Source: Candidatus Cloacimonas sp. (GTDB lineage: Bacteria; Cloacimonadota; Cloacimonadia; Cloacimonadales; Cloacimonadaceae). Taken from it: DNA of 64,000 nucleotides. A program made the translations under genes and the position numbers. The notes beneath the pieces were generated by a model that saw only the letters and a list, made by a program, of their open reading frames with translations, ran no database searches and was not told the origin of the DNA. The stretch is taken from the NCBI GenBank assembly GCA_023227825.1, contig JALOCJ010000001.1:62001-126000 (forward strand), in the 5' to 3' direction. Of the stretch, positions 1-7,851 are shown piece by piece (the first letter of the stretch is position 1; each line of letters opens with the position of its first letter).

Positions 1-621
1 AATTAAGAGGGCTAAAAAGAATACCCCTAAATAGTTAGCTTTACGGTTGCTTGTTACATTATCCTCTTCAAAGTTTAACAGATTGGTGACGGAATTGCTA
101 ATTTGAGGAGACATTGAATAAACATTTTCTAAAACAGCAAAAAGCTGAGCCAGGGAAAGATTGTTTTTTTTAGTCAATTTAATATTCTTGTATTCTGTAA
201 AGAATAACCTCGTAAAGAACACTGTGGTAAACAAATAATAAAAGCAGGAATTTACTGGTTTCCATTTTCTTATACCTCTGCTTTGATTTGATATTTGTTC
301 CAGTTTCACATTTCCCAACACATAAACCGTAACTGCAATCAAATATAATATCTGAACGCTGAAGAACACAGTAGTAAGAAATTCCTGCCCAAAAAGAGTT
401 GCAAAAACCCAATAACCGGCAAAGAAAGGCAGTAATTTTTTCAAAGCATTGAGTAAAGATAGGTATAATTTCGGCTCAAAAACCAAAATAACTAAAATTA
501 AGACCAATTGAATTAGCAGCTGACGCAGCGAAGAATCCAGCCCGATAACCAGACCTGTTAAAAAAACAGCGGATTTCAAATAAAAATGCTGTCCCGAAAC
601 AGGATGATTCAACAACTTCAT
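1..621 (-). CDS. Hydrophobic membrane protein, 3' end cut by the window edge
   Basis: The minus strand is open from an ATG at 621 to base 1, giving 207 codons without a stop. The protein begins MKLLNHPVSGQHFYLKS. It has hydrophobic stretches at about residues 18-50 and 58-95, and a further one (YLGVFFLALLI) at the edge, so it looks like a multi-pass inner-membrane protein. I do not recognise the family. The codon before the ATG is TGA in the same frame, and no good ribosome-binding site is visible. An alternative upstream ATG at 732 overlaps the TPR gene's stop (ATGA) and is in the same frame, but its reading is closed after 36 codons by that TGA. The gene follows the TPR lipoprotein gene on the same strand and is probably co-transcribed with it. 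Start choice is uncertain. Confidence 0.6.
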   Translation of the reverse strand, partial: MKLLNHPVSGQHFYLKSAVFLTGLVIGLDSSLRQLLIQLVLILVILVFEPKLYLSLLNALKKLLPFFAGYWVFATLFGQEFLTTVFFSVQILYLIAVTVYVLGNVKLEQISNQSRGIRKWKPVNSCFYYLFTTVFFTRLFFTEYKNIKLTKKNNLSLAQLFAVLENVYSMSPQISNSVTNLLNFEEDNVTSNRKANYLGVFFLALLI

Positions 622-630
622 TCAATTCAT

Positions 631-689
631 AAAAACGACAAGGATGTCGTTTTTCCAGAAAATTAAGTGGACGACGAGGACATTGTTTT
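631..689. repeat. Two short stem-N8-stem hairpins in tandem
   Basis: The first is perfect: AAAAACGA (631-638), loop CAAGGATG (639-646), TCGTTTTT (647-654). The second (about 669-688) is weaker, with arm ACGA (671-674), loop CGAGGACA (675-682) and arm TTGT (683-686). On the minus strand both read GGAA, then a stem, then a loop like YRTCCYYG, which matches the hairpin family at 4993, 23535, 36492 and 36576. They lie between the TPR gene and the membrane protein gene and are flanked by an 11-nt direct repeat, ACTTCATTCAA (615-625 and 726-736). Confidence 0.6.
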
Positions 690-728
690 TCCGTAAATAA
701 TGCCCAGGAAGAGAATGAGCAAACCACT

Positions 729-3233
729 TCATTCAAGTAGCGGTTCCTCTTTTTTTCCCTGAATTGGCTCTTCCGGTAAAGCGGGAACGGGATTTTCTTC
801 CGGTTGGGGAATGTTTTCTTCCGGCGTTTCCATTTCAGGAGATATATTTTTCTCTTCCCTATTTTCTTTTTCAGGAAAAACAGCTTTAGCCAAAGAATCC
901 ATCAATCCAGGAATGCCACTATAAATTTTCAAGCTGTCTGGCAAGGTTGCATAAATTTCTGCAGGAGAGGGAAAAGACCAGTCCTTAATGTTTTCTTTTA
1001 TGTCAGCTCCAAGGGAATCAACTGCCGTAGTATCAGTTTCCGGAAGAGAAATTACAGGTGCACCTCGCAGAAGATAATTATTGCCATCAAAGAATCTGCG
1101 GGCAACAATAGCATATTCACCGGCTTCAGGTTCATCTAAAACAGCTTTCAAATAGGGCTTTGCGAGCAGCGTATCAATTTGTTCAAAACTGTAATACCAA
1201 CCTAAGCGGTAATTGGCAGCCAGCTTAATTTTATGATAGGGTGAGTTTGTTAGTTCCTGTAAACCTGCCAGAGCAGAATCGGGAGCAGTGTAAATTTGTT
1301 CTAAATACATATCTAAAAGCTGTTCTGCTTTTTCTTCTTTAGGGTCAATTAAACGCACAGGCAGGTTATTCTGCAGAGCATAGAGGGCTTTGGTAAATTT
1401 ATTGTCCGGGTATTGTTCCTGCATTTTAGCCATAATTTCACTATTTTCAGGACTTTCAGGAGAATGATTATGATAGATAGAACCAATAGCAAACATACAA
1501 AAAGGAATTATTTCACTGTCAAAACGCTCAATAATTTCTTCCAGTTTTTCCAGTCGTTGGCTATATCTTTCGTTTTCCTTTTCCAGGTTTTGAATGTGTT
1601 GACCAATTGCCAAAGTTAAAGAATCTGTCTCTGCTGTTTCGGTAAGCAGAGGGGTTAATTCATCTTTTTCTTCTTCTAAAGCGGAATTGGGCAGACCGTT
1701 ATCTTGTGTTTTTTCATCTTCAATGGCTAAGGAATCGCCTGCAGAAATTGTTTCTTCAATCAATAAACTATCCGTTACAGGAATTTCTGAATCTACTATT
1801 TGTAATGTATCAGCAAAGGTTTTTAAGCTATCTGAACTGCTGATAACTATTTCTGCCGGAGTTTCGGAAAAAGCAGTTTCGGATGTTATATCCGTTTTTG
1901 TCACAGTAAGTTCCGCTTGTTCTAAAACGCCTAAGCTATCAACTGCAGGAGTTTCCGGTGCCGGCAAAATCGCTCTTAGCGAATCCAAAATAGCATTATT
2001 TTTGTTTATTGCCGTCTGTAAGGAATCAAGTTTAACAATTAAAGTATCTTTTTGTGCAATAACAATTTGGTAGCGGGTAATTGCAGAATCAGGCAAAGAC
2101 AGAACATTCAAAAAACTTTCGGCTGCCTGATAATGGTAATCCAGAAATTGAGAAAGCCCTGTTTCACAATCAAGACCTGCGCGCGGAGCTATTAATCCCA
2201 GGGCAGTAGCTTTTGCCTGAGCGGTTTTAGCTAAGGGGGAATTAGAAAATTCAGTGCGCACCCGATTGTAGTTCAAAACCGCATTGGGAATATCACCCAG
2301 CGTGTAATAATAATATTCTCCAAGATAATAACAGGCATTTGCGGAACCCTCAGTGCGCGGATAGTTTTTAGTTATGAATTCAATTTCTGTTCTTGCTGCG
2401 GTAGTATCACCTAAAGCAAATTGTGCTCTTGCCTTCAACAAACGGACAAAGGGAATTTTATCAGGACGGGATTCGGATTTTATCAAGCTCTTAGCTGTCT
2501 TTAATGCTTTTTCTGCCTGCCCGAGTTCCAGCTCGTTCAAACCGATATAATAGGTTCCTTCAAGTTTTATTGTTTTATCAATACCGCGCGCTTTTTGCAT
2601 TTTTTTAAATGCCTCCAGCGATTTATCATAATCCTTTTGTTCGTAATAATTCTTCCCAAAAAGGAAATATGCTTCGCGGTATTCTTTTGTTTTAGGATAT
2701 TCCGTAATTATCCTTTCCAGATAATGTTGTGCTTTTATAAAATCCTCATCCTTAATAGCAAAATCAGCTAAAACGAATAACGCTTCAGGATGATTTTTCC
2801 GATATTTAGGATTGCGAAGAAATTCATCCAGCAATTTTTCTGCTTCTTTGGGCTGATTGGTCTCTCTTAAAATTTTAGCAATATAAATATATGCTTCAGG
2901 AACATATTTACTATCGGGAAAACGAATAACGAGGTTTTGAAACTGGTCTTTTGCCTGAAAAGCACTATTTCCTTTGTAATAAAGGGATTTTGCCATCAGA
3001 TAGTATGCCTCTTCTACCCTTTTTCCCTTTTTATCGGTAGAAATAATTTTCCCGCATTTTTTTATCGCTTTCGTATATTCATCAATTGCCTGGGCATTAG
3101 GTCTTCCATTACTGGTTAAAGGTCTTGATTGTGCCGACTTAAAATAGTTTCGGGCATTGAACAAAGTATTCACTTCGCAGGCAAAAATGCCTGTAAGACA
3201 AAGCATACAGATAATTATATCCCTGATTTTCAT
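729..3233 (-). CDS. Large TPR-repeat lipoprotein
   Basis: This 834-aa protein starts with a short basic and hydrophobic leader ending in GIFAC, a plausible but non-ideal lipobox with Cys19. That suggests a lipid-anchored periplasmic or outer-membrane protein. Residues of about 25-360 are helical tetratricopeptide repeats with typical spacing, for example EAYFLFGKNYYEQKDYDKSLEAF, in the style of BamD/YbgF-like envelope TPR proteins. The middle (about 390-560) is a Ser/Thr/Glu-rich low-complexity stretch with many DSL motifs. It is followed by a coiled-coil segment and more TPR-like helices. The C-terminus is Glu/Pro-rich. The start has an AAGGG upstream. It lies 31 nt after hutH on the same strand and its stop overlaps a possible ATG (ATGA). 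The function is unknown, and a scaffold role in envelope assembly is inference. Confidence 0.85.
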   Translation of the reverse strand: MKIRDIIICMLCLTGIFACEVNTLFNARNYFKSAQSRPLTSNGRPNAQAIDEYTKAIKKCGKIISTDKKGKRVEEAYYLMAKSLYYKGNSAFQAKDQFQNLVIRFPDSKYVPEAYIYIAKILRETNQPKEAEKLLDEFLRNPKYRKNHPEALFVLADFAIKDEDFIKAQHYLERIITEYPKTKEYREAYFLFGKNYYEQKDYDKSLEAFKKMQKARGIDKTIKLEGTYYIGLNELELGQAEKALKTAKSLIKSESRPDKIPFVRLLKARAQFALGDTTAARTEIEFITKNYPRTEGSANACYYLGEYYYYTLGDIPNAVLNYNRVRTEFSNSPLAKTAQAKATALGLIAPRAGLDCETGLSQFLDYHYQAAESFLNVLSLPDSAITRYQIVIAQKDTLIVKLDSLQTAINKNNAILDSLRAILPAPETPAVDSLGVLEQAELTVTKTDITSETAFSETPAEIVISSSDSLKTFADTLQIVDSEIPVTDSLLIEETISAGDSLAIEDEKTQDNGLPNSALEEEKDELTPLLTETAETDSLTLAIGQHIQNLEKENERYSQRLEKLEEIIERFDSEIIPFCMFAIGSIYHNHSPESPENSEIMAKMQEQYPDNKFTKALYALQNNLPVRLIDPKEEKAEQLLDMYLEQIYTAPDSALAGLQELTNSPYHKIKLAANYRLGWYYSFEQIDTLLAKPYLKAVLDEPEAGEYAIVARRFFDGNNYLLRGAPVISLPETDTTAVDSLGADIKENIKDWSFPSPAEIYATLPDSLKIYSGIPGLMDSLAKAVFPEKENREEKNISPEMETPEENIPQPEENPVPALPEEPIQGKKEEPLLE

Positions 3234-3264
3234 AGTTCAAAAGCCCTTAAACCGTATATTTTTG

Positions 3265-4782
3265 TCAACCAATTTCGGAACAAATTTCATCCAAACGCTT
3301 AGAACGAACCAATTCAATTGCTTTATTTACATCAGGATACATAATTCTATCACCATTTAAGGGAGCAACATTTTCTCTTAAAGCTGATTTTACTTTTTCC
3401 AAAACCGGAGAAGTTGAAATTTGCCTCTGGTCCAGTGCAGAACAGGCAATCAGCAGTTCAATTCCCAGAACGGAAGCCACATTTTGCACTATCTGGCAAA
3501 GTTTTATTGCTGAAATTGAACCCATAGATATATGATCTTCCTGATTGGCAGAAGTAGGAATGGAATCAACACAAGCAGGATGAGCCAGCACTTTATTTTC
3601 AGAAACCAGCGAAGCTGCCGTCATTTGCTGAATCATAAAACCGGAATCAATTCCCGGACGCGTTGCTAAAAAAGGTGAAAGTCCACGCGAAAGTGCTGAA
3701 TTTAACATTTGTTCAATTCGGCGTTCAGAAATGGAAGCAAGCTCACTAATTGCCAAACCTAAAGTATCCAAAGCAATGGCTAAGGGTTCACCATGAAAAT
3801 TTCCGCCAGAAATAACTTTACCTTCATCTGGAAAAATAAGCGGGTTATCCGTTGCCGAATTTATTTCTATTTCCAAAACACCTCGCACATAAGAACAGGC
3901 ATCTCTCACTGCACCATTAACTTGAGGAGTACAACGCAAGCTATAAGCATCTTGAACATTACCGCAATTTAAGTGTGATTCCCGTAAAGGACTTCTCTCC
4001 AAAAGGGTTCTGATATTTTTTGCCGATATTTTCTGCCCGGGATGAGGTCGTAAATTATGAATCAATTCATCAAATGCTTTGGGAGTACCTTTTAAAGCAT
4101 CTATGCTCATAGCGGCAATAATATCTGCATAACGACACAAACGCTCTGCTGCCAAAAGGTTTAAAACACCCAAAGCAGTCATAACTTGAGTACCATTATT
4201 AAGCGCAAGTCCTTCTTTAGCAGCAAGTTGGACAGGGGTTATACCCGCTTTTTGCATTGCTGCTTCACCCGAAAGATGCTCTCCTTTATAAATTGCTTCT
4301 CCTTCACCAATTAGCACTAATGCCAAATGTGAAAGCGGAGAAAGGTCTCCACTAGCTCCAACAGATCCCCGCTTGGGAATGATTGGCTGAATACCTTTAT
4401 TCAACATTTGCACCAGGGTTTCCAATGTCTCTAAACGAATTCCGGAGTGACCCTTAGCTAAAACTGCAATACGCAAAAGCATTATTGCCCGCGTCTGTTC
4501 TTCAGAATAAGGTTCACCAATGTTTGTAGAATGGCTGCGAATTAAATTTAATTGCAGTTCAGCTATGTTTTCTTTGGGGATAATTACATTGCTGAATTTG
4601 CCGAAACCAGTATTCAGCCCGTAGACAATTTCGCCATTTTCTATTATTTTATCTACATAAGCACGGCATTTAGCCACTTTTTCCTTACTGGAATCAGACA
4701 GACGAACGGGTGTATTATAGCAAGCAACCTGTTCTACTGCCTCTAAGGTTAAGGAATTGCCGTCAATGATAATTTCCTGCAT
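3265..4782 (-). CDS. hutH: Histidine ammonia-lyase
   Basis: HutH converts L-histidine to trans-urocanate and ammonia, the first step of histidine degradation, in the cytosol. The 505-aa length is normal for the family. The MIO cofactor motif is intact: GSVGASGDLSPLSHL, with Ala143-Ser144-Gly145. The catalytic Tyr lies in YGLNTGFG (residues 54-61). The conserved NGTQVMTAL, QDAYSLRC and TSANQEDHISMG segments are present. Histidine rather than Phe/Tyr specificity is inferred from overall similarity to HutH. The start has GAGG 8 nt upstream. A partial hutI lies at the other end of the window, so the hut genes are not clustered. Together they fit an amino-acid-fermenting organism. Confidence 0.97.
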   Translation of the reverse strand: MQEIIIDGNSLTLEAVEQVACYNTPVRLSDSSKEKVAKCRAYVDKIIENGEIVYGLNTGFGKFSNVIIPKENIAELQLNLIRSHSTNIGEPYSEEQTRAIMLLRIAVLAKGHSGIRLETLETLVQMLNKGIQPIIPKRGSVGASGDLSPLSHLALVLIGEGEAIYKGEHLSGEAAMQKAGITPVQLAAKEGLALNNGTQVMTALGVLNLLAAERLCRYADIIAAMSIDALKGTPKAFDELIHNLRPHPGQKISAKNIRTLLERSPLRESHLNCGNVQDAYSLRCTPQVNGAVRDACSYVRGVLEIEINSATDNPLIFPDEGKVISGGNFHGEPLAIALDTLGLAISELASISERRIEQMLNSALSRGLSPFLATRPGIDSGFMIQQMTAASLVSENKVLAHPACVDSIPTSANQEDHISMGSISAIKLCQIVQNVASVLGIELLIACSALDQRQISTSPVLEKVKSALRENVAPLNGDRIMYPDVNKAIELVRSKRLDEICSEIG

Positions 4783-4918
4783 TTTATCCTCTGTTTTCGT
4801 TAATTTTGAAGTTGGTAAACAAAAAAAATGCTATTTTTATTCCTTTTTTTGCATAGATATGTTTTTGTCAAGCACGGAAAACTGCTCGCCTTTAATTTAG
4901 ATTGTTTGTGACTAAAAA

Positions 4919-4963
4919 GGTTGAGCCAGTTGAGAAAGTTGATAAAATACAGAAAGTTGAAAT
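4919..4963 (+). repeat. 9-nt GGTTGAGAA-type tandem repeat, five units
   Basis: Units read ggttgagcc, agttgagaa, agttgataa, aatacagaa, agttgaaat. The same 9-nt unit occurs at 36401-36463, at 22111-22146 (reverse strand), and in frame inside the pseudokinase gene at about 62170-62295. Confidence 0.65.
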
Positions 4964-4992
4964 CCTTTTTCCAATCCTGAGGGCGACACAGG

Positions 4993-5014
4993 AAGGTTGA
5001 TGTCCCCGTCAACC
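4993..5014 (+). repeat. GGTTGA-N8-TCAACC hairpin
   Basis: Arm AAGGTTGA, loop TGTCCCCG, arm TCAACC, with a perfect 6-bp core stem. It is preceded by GGCGACACAGG, which resembles GGCAACATCGG before the copy at 36492. It lies 29 nt after the 9-nt repeat array; the copy at 36492 is 28 nt after its array. Confidence 0.7.
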
Positions 5015-5112
5015 CCTTAATAAATATACACTTAGCAATACAATATTTTTCCTTCTCCCGATATTTCCCTAACTATAACTAAACAAAGATAATTACACTT
5101 TCTTCCTTAATT

Positions 5113-5170
5113 GCATTGCTTACTCAATACCTACCCAATACGGATGCCATCCGTAATGGGTGAGCAATGC
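5113..5170. repeat. Long imperfect palindrome, copy A
   Basis: The arms GCATTGCTTACTC and GAGCAATGC converge on the core CGGATGCCATCCG. This is a shorter relative of the perfect 69-nt palindrome at 21960-22028 and the copy at 36672-36740. The left flank CTTCCTTAATT is shared by the other copies. Confidence 0.75.
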
Positions 5171-5316
5171 TTCCGTAGTGCAAGTAAGAAATAAATTCCA
5201 AGTTTGTCACCGCAGACAGCTTTTTGTCACACCATAATAATATGGAAGAAATACAATTGATCTGCCGAATTCTGTTTCGGCTGATTTTCCGAAGAACTCA
5301 AAAAAGGAGAAAAAAA

Positions 5317-5766
5317 ATGAAAGCAACACATGCCCATCTTCTGGGTGAATTTACGGGTCACTTGGATGAACTGATCTATTACCGTAATAAGAAAAATGGC
5401 AAACTTTATGTGCGCCGACGCTTCAAATTCAAAAATCACCCTGCTCACCCGGTATTTACAAAAATCATTCAAAACATTTATGCTCTTGCACCTTCAGAGG
5501 AATATAAACAGAACTTGCAGACCTATGTTGCTTTGTTCAACGCTAATCTGCCGGAGGGGAAAAAACCCTTACACACCTGGACAAATGCTTACACAATATT
5601 GATGTTCGCCTTGCAAAAAGCTTTTCCCGAAACAGTAAATCTCAGCACCCTCACTCGGGACCAAATCTATAGCCAAAACCTTCCCTGCAATAGCGTTAAA
5701 CAGGCAATTGAAGCGGGATTATTAGCCCCTGTTAAGAACTATGAACTCCTTACGGGAGAATTGTAG
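5317..5766 (+). CDS. Hypothetical 149-aa basic protein, family not recognised
   Basis: I chose the ATG at 5317 because AAAAAGGAGA lies just upstream; the frame is open further 5' but without a ribosome-binding site. The protein (MKATHAHLLGEFTGHLDE...) has a basic segment YYRNKKNGKLYVRRRFKFK near the N-terminus. That is followed by an apparently alpha-helical body and a C-terminal GLLAPVKNYELLTGEL. There is no signal peptide, membrane segment or Cys cluster. The N-terminal pattern (polar YYRNKKNGKLY, then an Arg run) resembles small nucleic-acid-binding or ribosome-associated proteins, but this is only an impression. It stands alone between repeat-rich intergenic regions. No function is assigned. 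Confidence 0.75.
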   Translation: MKATHAHLLGEFTGHLDELIYYRNKKNGKLYVRRRFKFKNHPAHPVFTKIIQNIYALAPSEEYKQNLQTYVALFNANLPEGKKPLHTWTNAYTILMFALQKAFPETVNLSTLTRDQIYSQNLPCNSVKQAIEAGLLAPVKNYELLTGEL

Positions 5767-6201
5767 ATAATTCCAGAGCACCATAAGTTATATGATTTCC
5801 AGACCTTTTTTTCAATATCTTCTTTGAAAAACTAATAACAATGAAAAAGTTATAGGGATTTCTACTTTATTAGCAATAGCAATGGATTTTTAAAAACAAG
5901 ACGAGATTTACAAATAGACAGCAATTTTGGCAAGTCAACAAAAAAACAAAGTGGATTTACTGCAAAATGCAAATTTAGCCTATAATGCAGAAGTTAAGAT
6001 TTACATAATTAGAATTCGGTAATATAAGGTCTAATTATATCTTCCAATTGAGATTACTACCTTATTTGAGCTAACTATCCAGGGTTTCAAATAAAGAGGA
6101 GAAAAAGTAATATGAGAAAAAAATCCTCCTGAAAAAAATACTTGACAAGACAATAATATTAAAAATGAATGAAATTATTAAAAACTTGTTAAGGAGTAAC
6201 A
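5767..6201. other. AT-rich intergenic region with a 6-codon ORF
   Basis: No gene of normal size is supported in this 435-nt stretch. Near the end, GAGGAG (6097-6102) precedes an ATG at 6112 that opens a six-codon ORF (MRKKSS, stop TGA 6130-6132). The last codons TCCTCCTGA are complementary to that purine-rich site. A TTGACA follows at 6142-6147, but no convincing -10 is seen at the right distance. Confidence 0.5.
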
Positions 6202-6540
6202 ATGAAAAAATTACTGATTGTAATCATCGCCCTTGCCCTAATTTTCATTCTTCTGGGCTGTGCAAAGGGTCCGGAAAGTGTTGCCAAAAAATTTGTTTCT
6301 GCATGGAAGAGCCAGGATATGAAAACGATGGAAAAGCTCTCCACCCCGGAAAGCAAAGATCTACTGGGTATGTTCTCTATGTTTAAGGTTAAAGATGTTA
6401 CCTTAGGTGAAACGAAAGTTACTGGAGACAGTGCTACCGTCAATGTAAAATATACTACTGAAGATGGCAAACAAGACGAATTTGATATGAATATGGTTAA
6501 AAAAGACGGTAAATGGTTGGTAGAGTTTAAAGGAAAGTAA
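6202..6540 (+). CDS. Small lipoprotein, DUF4878-like (NTF2-like fold)
   Basis: This 112-aa protein begins with a hydrophobic leader and lipobox LLGC (Cys20), so it is probably lipid-anchored in the envelope. The remainder fits the DUF4878/NTF2-like pattern of small secreted proteins: SVAKKFVSAWKSQDMKTMEKL, then beta strands ending in KKDGKWLVEFKGK. No catalytic residues are expected and the molecular role is unknown. AAGGAGTAAC precedes the ATG. Its TAA overlaps the ATG of the next gene (TAATG), so the two are translationally coupled. Confidence 0.9.
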   Translation: MKKLLIVIIALALIFILLGCAKGPESVAKKFVSAWKSQDMKTMEKLSTPESKDLLGMFSMFKVKDVTLGETKVTGDSATVNVKYTTEDGKQDEFDMNMVKKDGKWLVEFKGK

Positions 6541-7172
6541 TGTCCTTTAAAGACCTTAGCCTATTAGGTCTTACCTCACTAATAATTTTATTAACTGGCA
6601 GTTCGGCAATATTCTCAAGCCGGACTGTCAATTTATCTAAGGAAGAAAATTGTGAATTTCCTCCGCTATCTTCATTGCAACTGAAGGATGGTGATGTAAT
6701 TCTCAGAAAGGGTAATAGTTTATTTTCAGAGCTGATAGTCAGAAATTTTCCTGCTGCTGAGGGTATGTCTCATTGCGGTTTTATTTTTAAGATTGATGAC
6801 CAATATCAGGTGATTCATACTATTTCCGAATACCTTTCTGATATAGATGGTATACGCATTAATACATTGGAAGAATTTGTGCGGGAGGCAAAACAAAATC
6901 GTATTTGCATTATCCGTTATCATAAAAAACTGAATCCTGTTTCAATGAAAGAAAGATGCCTCACACTCCTAAGGCAAAAAATCCCTTTTGATAACGATTT
7001 TGATCTCAATGACTCATCCCGATTATACTGTTCGGAGCTTTTACGCAATGTTTATCTGGAACAGGGAGAACCTGATTTCTTTCAAATGCGTAATATTGTT
7101 GGCGTTTCTGTGATTGATTTTGCTACTTTTTTTAACTCGGACCTTTTTACTACTGTTTATAAAAACTACTGA
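6540..7172 (+). CDS. YiiX/YebB-like NlpC/P60-superfamily cysteine hydrolase
   Basis: This 210-aa protein has an N-terminal hydrophobic segment (about 8-26, signal peptide or anchor). A permuted papain-fold domain follows: LKDGDVILRKG (about 48-58), then SHCGF with the likely catalytic His78, then RLYCSELL with the likely catalytic Cys164. This order (His before Cys) is characteristic of the YiiX/DUF830 group. Such enzymes are thought to cleave cell-wall or amide/thioester substrates, and the substrate here is unknown. It is coupled by a one-base overlap to the upstream lipoprotein, so both probably act in the envelope. No clear terminator follows. Confidence 0.85.
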   Translation: MSFKDLSLLGLTSLIILLTGSSAIFSSRTVNLSKEENCEFPPLSSLQLKDGDVILRKGNSLFSELIVRNFPAAEGMSHCGFIFKIDDQYQVIHTISEYLSDIDGIRINTLEEFVREAKQNRICIIRYHKKLNPVSMKERCLTLLRQKIPFDNDFDLNDSSRLYCSELLRNVYLEQGEPDFFQMRNIVGVSVIDFATFFNSDLFTTVYKNY

Positions 7173-7350
7173 TCTCTTCATACTCTCCAATTCATAAATA
7201 GCTATTTGCCAAATGTGAGGTTAAAAGTATTGACAGAAACGGAGGGTAAAATTTGTTAGCGCCAAGTGTGAAAAATAATAAGAATATAGGGTGATACAAA
7301 AAAAGCAGTTGACAAAAAGAGGGTGTTAAAACTTGATGACAAAACTTATT

Positions 7351-7425
7351 GCCGATGTAGCTCAAAGGTAGAGCAATTGATTTGTAATCAATAGGTTGGG
7401 GGTTCAATTCCCTTCATCGGCTCCA
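7351..7425 (+). tRNA. tRNA-Thr (anticodon TGT)
   Basis: The acceptor stem GCCGATG pairs with CATCGGC. The anticodon loop TTTGTAA is closed by ATTGA/TCAAT, the T-arm contains GGTTCAATTCC, and CCA is encoded at 7423-7425. It is the first of four tRNAs ahead of tuf. TTGACA boxes lie at 7230 and 7309, but neither has a convincing -10. Confidence 0.97.
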
Positions 7426-7439
7426 GAAATTATAGTCGT

Positions 7440-7525
7440 GGAGAGGTTCCCGAGTGGTCAAAGGGATCAGACTGTAAATCTGCTGTCAGATGACTTCGGA
7501 GGTTCGAATCCTCCCCTCTCCACCA
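7440..7525 (+). tRNA. tRNA-Tyr (anticodon GTA)
   Basis: Class II tRNA with a long variable arm. The acceptor stem GGAGAGG pairs with CCTCTCC, the anticodon loop is CTGTAAA, and CCA is encoded at 7523-7525. Confidence 0.97.
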
Positions 7526-7549
7526 GAAAATTTTGAGAAAAAAAGTAAA

Positions 7550-7626
7550 GCGGGAGTAGCTCAGTTGGCTAGAGCATCAGCCTTCCAAGCTGAGGGTCGC
7601 GGGTTCGAACCCCGTTTCCCGCTCCA
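7550..7626 (+). tRNA. tRNA-Gly (anticodon TCC)
   Basis: The acceptor stem starts GCGGGAG. The anticodon stem is TCAGC/GCTGA with loop CTTCCAA, the T-arm is GGGTTCGAACCCC, and CCA is encoded at 7624-7626. Confidence 0.97.
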
Positions 7627-7642
7627 TAATTTTTTAGTGAAA

Positions 7643-7718
7643 GCTCAAGTAGCTCAGCAGGTAGAGCACCTCCTTGGTAAGGAGGAGGTCACCGGTTCAA
7701 GTCCGGTCTTGAGCTCCA
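7643..7718 (+). tRNA. tRNA-Thr (anticodon GGT)
   Basis: The acceptor stem GCTCAAG pairs with CTTGAGC. The anticodon stem CCTCC/GGAGG closes loop TTGGTAA, and CCA is encoded at 7716-7718. The order Thr-Tyr-Gly-Thr-tuf is the classic bacterial tRNA-tufB arrangement. Confidence 0.97.
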
Positions 7719-7768
7719 CATTAAAAATTTGATAGCGGTTTTAGGATATTAAGAAAAAAAATAAGAGG

Positions 7769-7799
7769 AATATATATGCCTATTAGGTATATATTTTTT
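7769..7799 (+). terminator. Terminator-like hairpin between tRNAs and tuf
   Basis: AATATATATGCCTA (7769-7782) pairs with TAGGTATATATT (7784-7795), with a small bulge, and is followed by a run of T. It could end the tRNA transcript or act as a partial terminator or processing site before tuf. Confidence 0.55.
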
Positions 7800-7820
7800 G
7801 ATAAATTAAGATAACGAGAC

Positions 7821-7841
7821 GGGCTTGAAAAATTCAAGTCC
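7821..7841 (+). promoter_or_regulatory. Leader hairpin abutting the tuf Shine-Dalgarno
   Basis: GGGCTTGAA (7821-7829) pairs with TTCAAGTCC (7833-7841), with one G-U pair and an AAA loop. The strong ribosome-binding site AGGAGG (7842-7847) begins directly after the stem. A role in mRNA stability or translational control of tuf is inference. Confidence 0.5.
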
Positions 7842-7851
7842 AGGAGGAACA

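Larger units (their letters stand above)
4783..5316. other. Intergenic region with composite repeat, no credible gene
   Basis: This 534-nt gap separates the divergently read hutH (minus) and the 149-aa orphan gene (plus). It holds, in order, a 9-nt tandem repeat (4919-4963), a hairpin (4993-5014) and a long palindrome (5113-5170). The same order recurs at 36401-36740. An open frame at 4800-5012 on the minus strand only reads through the repeats and is not believed. A small GCCGAA/TTCGGC hairpin (5264-5281) sits just before the orphan gene's ribosome-binding site. Confidence 0.75.

Noticed and set aside
179..736. Two minus-strand ORFs of 77 and 86 aa
   Set aside because: They are in other frames over the hydrophobic open frame 1-621, which is continuous to the window edge and more protein-like.
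4800..5012. 70-aa minus-strand ORF upstream of hutH
   Set aside because: It crosses the 9-nt array and a repeat hairpin and has no ribosome-binding site or family resemblance.
6142..6170. Promoter for the small lipoprotein operon
   Set aside because: TTGACA is present but the hexamer at the right distance is ATGAAT, too weak to support.
7230..7314. Promoters for the tRNA operon
   Set aside because: TTGACA occurs at 7230 and 7309 but no convincing -10 lies at 16-18 nt, so they were not listed as features.
7490..7732. 80-aa plus-strand ORF
   Set aside because: It runs through three tRNA genes.
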